A stretch of 6,828 bases of DNA from positions 1 to 6,828 of the forward strand of contig JAIBDV010000158.1 in the NCBI GenBank assembly GCA_024686055.1, written 5' to 3'. The notes under the pieces were generated by a model. It had not been told where the DNA came from and did not search any database. It saw only the letters and a program-made list of their open reading frames with translations. Origin of the DNA: Neptuniibacter sp. GTDB lineage: Bacteria; Pseudomonadota; Gammaproteobacteria; Pseudomonadales; Balneatricaceae. Shown one piece after another: positions 5,728 to 6,828 of the stretch. The translations under genes were made by a program, and so were the position numbers. Position 1 is the first letter of the stretch. Each line of letters opens with the position of its first letter.

Positions 5728-6828
5728 TTACTCCTTAGTATCGTCAAACAGCGCGTCAACGAATTCCTGCGCCACAAACGGCCGCAGATCGTCCACCTGT
5801 TCGCCAACACCGATAAAGCGGATCGGCAGCGCCAGCTGCTTGGCGATCGCGAAGATAATGCCGCCTTTAGCAGTACCATCGAGTTTGGTCAGCGTAATAC
5901 CACTGACCCCGACCGCGTCTTTGAAGGCTTTGGCCTGACTCATGGCGTTCTGACCGGTACCGGCATCCAGCACCAGCATCACCTCATGGGGCGCGCCCGG
6001 GGCCAGCTTCTGCATCACCCGCACCACCTTCTCCAGCTCCTGCATCAGGTGGTCTTTATTCTGCAGACGACCAGCGGTGTCGGCGATCAGCACATCAACG
6101 CCTTTGGCCTGGGCGGACTGCACCGCATCGAAAATTACCGACGCAGAGTCCGCACCGGTGTGCTGAGCCACCACGGGTACATCGTTACGCTCACCCCACA
6201 CCTGCAGCTGCTCCACGGCAGCCGCACGGAACGTATCCCCGGCGGCCAGCATCACTGAGCGGCCTTCAGCCTGGAAACGTTTGGTCAGCTTACCGATGGT
6301 GGTGGTTTTACCGACACCGTTAACGCCCACCATCAGAATCACGTACGGGCCTTCGTGGCTGTCCAGATCCAGCGGCTGTTCAGCCCCCAGCAGCAGAGCG
6401 CTCAATTCTTCTTTAAGGGCAATATGCAGGGCGGGCGCATCGGCCAGCTGCTTGCGTTCAACCCGGTCGGTAAGACGCTGAATAATCTCGCTGGTCGCTT
6501 CAATCCCCACATCGGCCATCAGCAGCAGGGTTTCGATCTCTTCCAGCAGTTCTTCATCAATCTCTTTTTTGCCCAGGAACAGGTTGCTCAGCTGCTCGGT
6601 CAGGTTGGACTTGGTCCGACTCAGGCCTTTTTTGATCCGGCTGAACCAGCCCTTCTTCTGCTCGGGCTCAGGCTCAGCAGCGGGAACCGGGGCAGCTGCG
6701 GCCACAACGGGGGCAGCAGCAACGGGCGTCGGTACGGGCTCCACTATCGGCGCGGCTTCTGGCTCAGGTTCAGGCGCAACCACGGCTGGTGCAACCGGTT
6801 CAGGGCTAACAACGGCCGGTACCGGCTC
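5728..6828 (-). CDS. ftsY: Signal recognition particle receptor FtsY, 5' partial
   Basis: SRP-receptor GTPase that docks SRP-ribosome complexes at the inner membrane and hands nascent membrane proteins to SecYEG. The frame stays open to the window edge: 366 residues are visible and the start is outside. A GTG at 6783 is an internal codon rather than a supported start. Visible residues 1-57 are a low-complexity Ala/Pro/Glu/Val acidic A-domain. GWFSRIKKGLSRTKSNL (60-76) is the amphipathic lipid-binding helix at the A/N junction. The N domain follows (about 77-150). The G domain has P-loop GVNGVGKTT (168-176), DTFRAAA (198-204), DTAGR (250-254), TKLD (314-317) and GVGEQVDDL (340-348), and the protein ends FVDALFDDTKE. 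All GTPase motifs are intact. It heads the ftsY-ftsE-ftsX cluster. Confidence 0.97.
   Translation of the reverse strand, partial: EPVPAVVSPEPVAPAVVAPEPEPEAAPIVEPVPTPVAAAPVVAAAAPVPAAEPEPEQKKGWFSRIKKGLSRTKSNLTEQLSNLFLGKKEIDEELLEEIETLLLMADVGIEATSEIIQRLTDRVERKQLADAPALHIALKEELSALLLGAEQPLDLDSHEGPYVILMVGVNGVGKTTTIGKLTKRFQAEGRSVMLAAGDTFRAAAVEQLQVWGERNDVPVVAQHTGADSASVIFDAVQSAQAKGVDVLIADTAGRLQNKDHLMQELEKVVRVMQKLAPGAPHEVMLVLDAGTGQNAMSQAKAFKDAVGVSGITLTKLDGTAKGGIIFAIAKQLALPIRFIGVGEQVDDLRPFVAQEFVDALFDDTKE
5731..5736 (-). promoter_or_regulatory. Ribosome binding site of ftsE within the ftsY end
   Basis: AAGGAG on the minus strand encodes the final Lys-Glu of FtsY and serves as the ribosome site for ftsE, 11 bases before its ATG. 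The spacing is slightly long. Confidence 0.7.

Noticed and set aside
5135..5938. Plus-strand 267-codon frame opposite ftsE and the end of ftsY
   Set aside because: No domain seen; Gln/His-rich translation typical of an antisense shadow, while the minus strand holds intact FtsE and FtsY motifs.
6781..6783. GTG as start of ftsY
   Set aside because: The frame continues upstream with the same Pro/Ala/Glu-rich composition to the window edge and no ribosome site precedes the GTG, so it is an internal valine codon.

Overview
The window is an ordinary stretch of core chromosome from a moderately GC-rich gammaproteobacterium. Protein sequences and gene order (ftsY-ftsE-ftsX-rpoH, then a DUF423 gene, thiS, thiG, trmB) point to the Pseudomonadales/Oceanospirillales side of the class. 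From memory, Pseudomonas aeruginosa has a very similar order around rpoH and thiSG, with extra genes such as mtgA between them. The genus cannot be fixed from the sequence alone.

Layout, left to right: (1) the 3' part of a plus-strand gene for a small Spy/CpxP-like periplasmic protein, whose start lies just outside the window, followed by a T-tracted terminator; (2) seven further genes, all on the minus strand and so read right to left: ftsY (5' end outside the window), ftsE, ftsX, rpoH, a DUF423 membrane protein gene, thiS, thiG and trmB. trmB converges on the Spy-like gene across a 92-base gap with two hairpins. No stretch without a gene reaches 300 bases; the two longest gaps (160 and 180 bases) hold promoter and terminator candidates. 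No tRNA, rRNA, mobile element, CRISPR array or prophage sequence is seen.

The minus-strand genes appear to form at least two transcription units. ftsY-ftsE-ftsX is tightly packed (8-base gap, then 8-base overlap) and links the SRP receptor to the FtsEX divisome ABC complex. rpoH follows after 180 bases with its own sigma70-type promoter candidate (spacer exactly 17 bases), and ends in a clear intrinsic terminator. A TATAAT box then lies 41 bases upstream of DUF423, which overlaps thiS by 11 bases. thiS, thiG and trmB follow, with a 14-bp hairpin in the RNA between thiG and trmB.

No new defence, mobile or biosynthetic system was found. The points worth a second look are small: coupling of an uncharacterised membrane protein to thiazole synthesis genes, the thiG-trmB hairpin, the rpoH leader with a 5' hairpin and possible occlusion of its ribosome site, and the thiG start choice.
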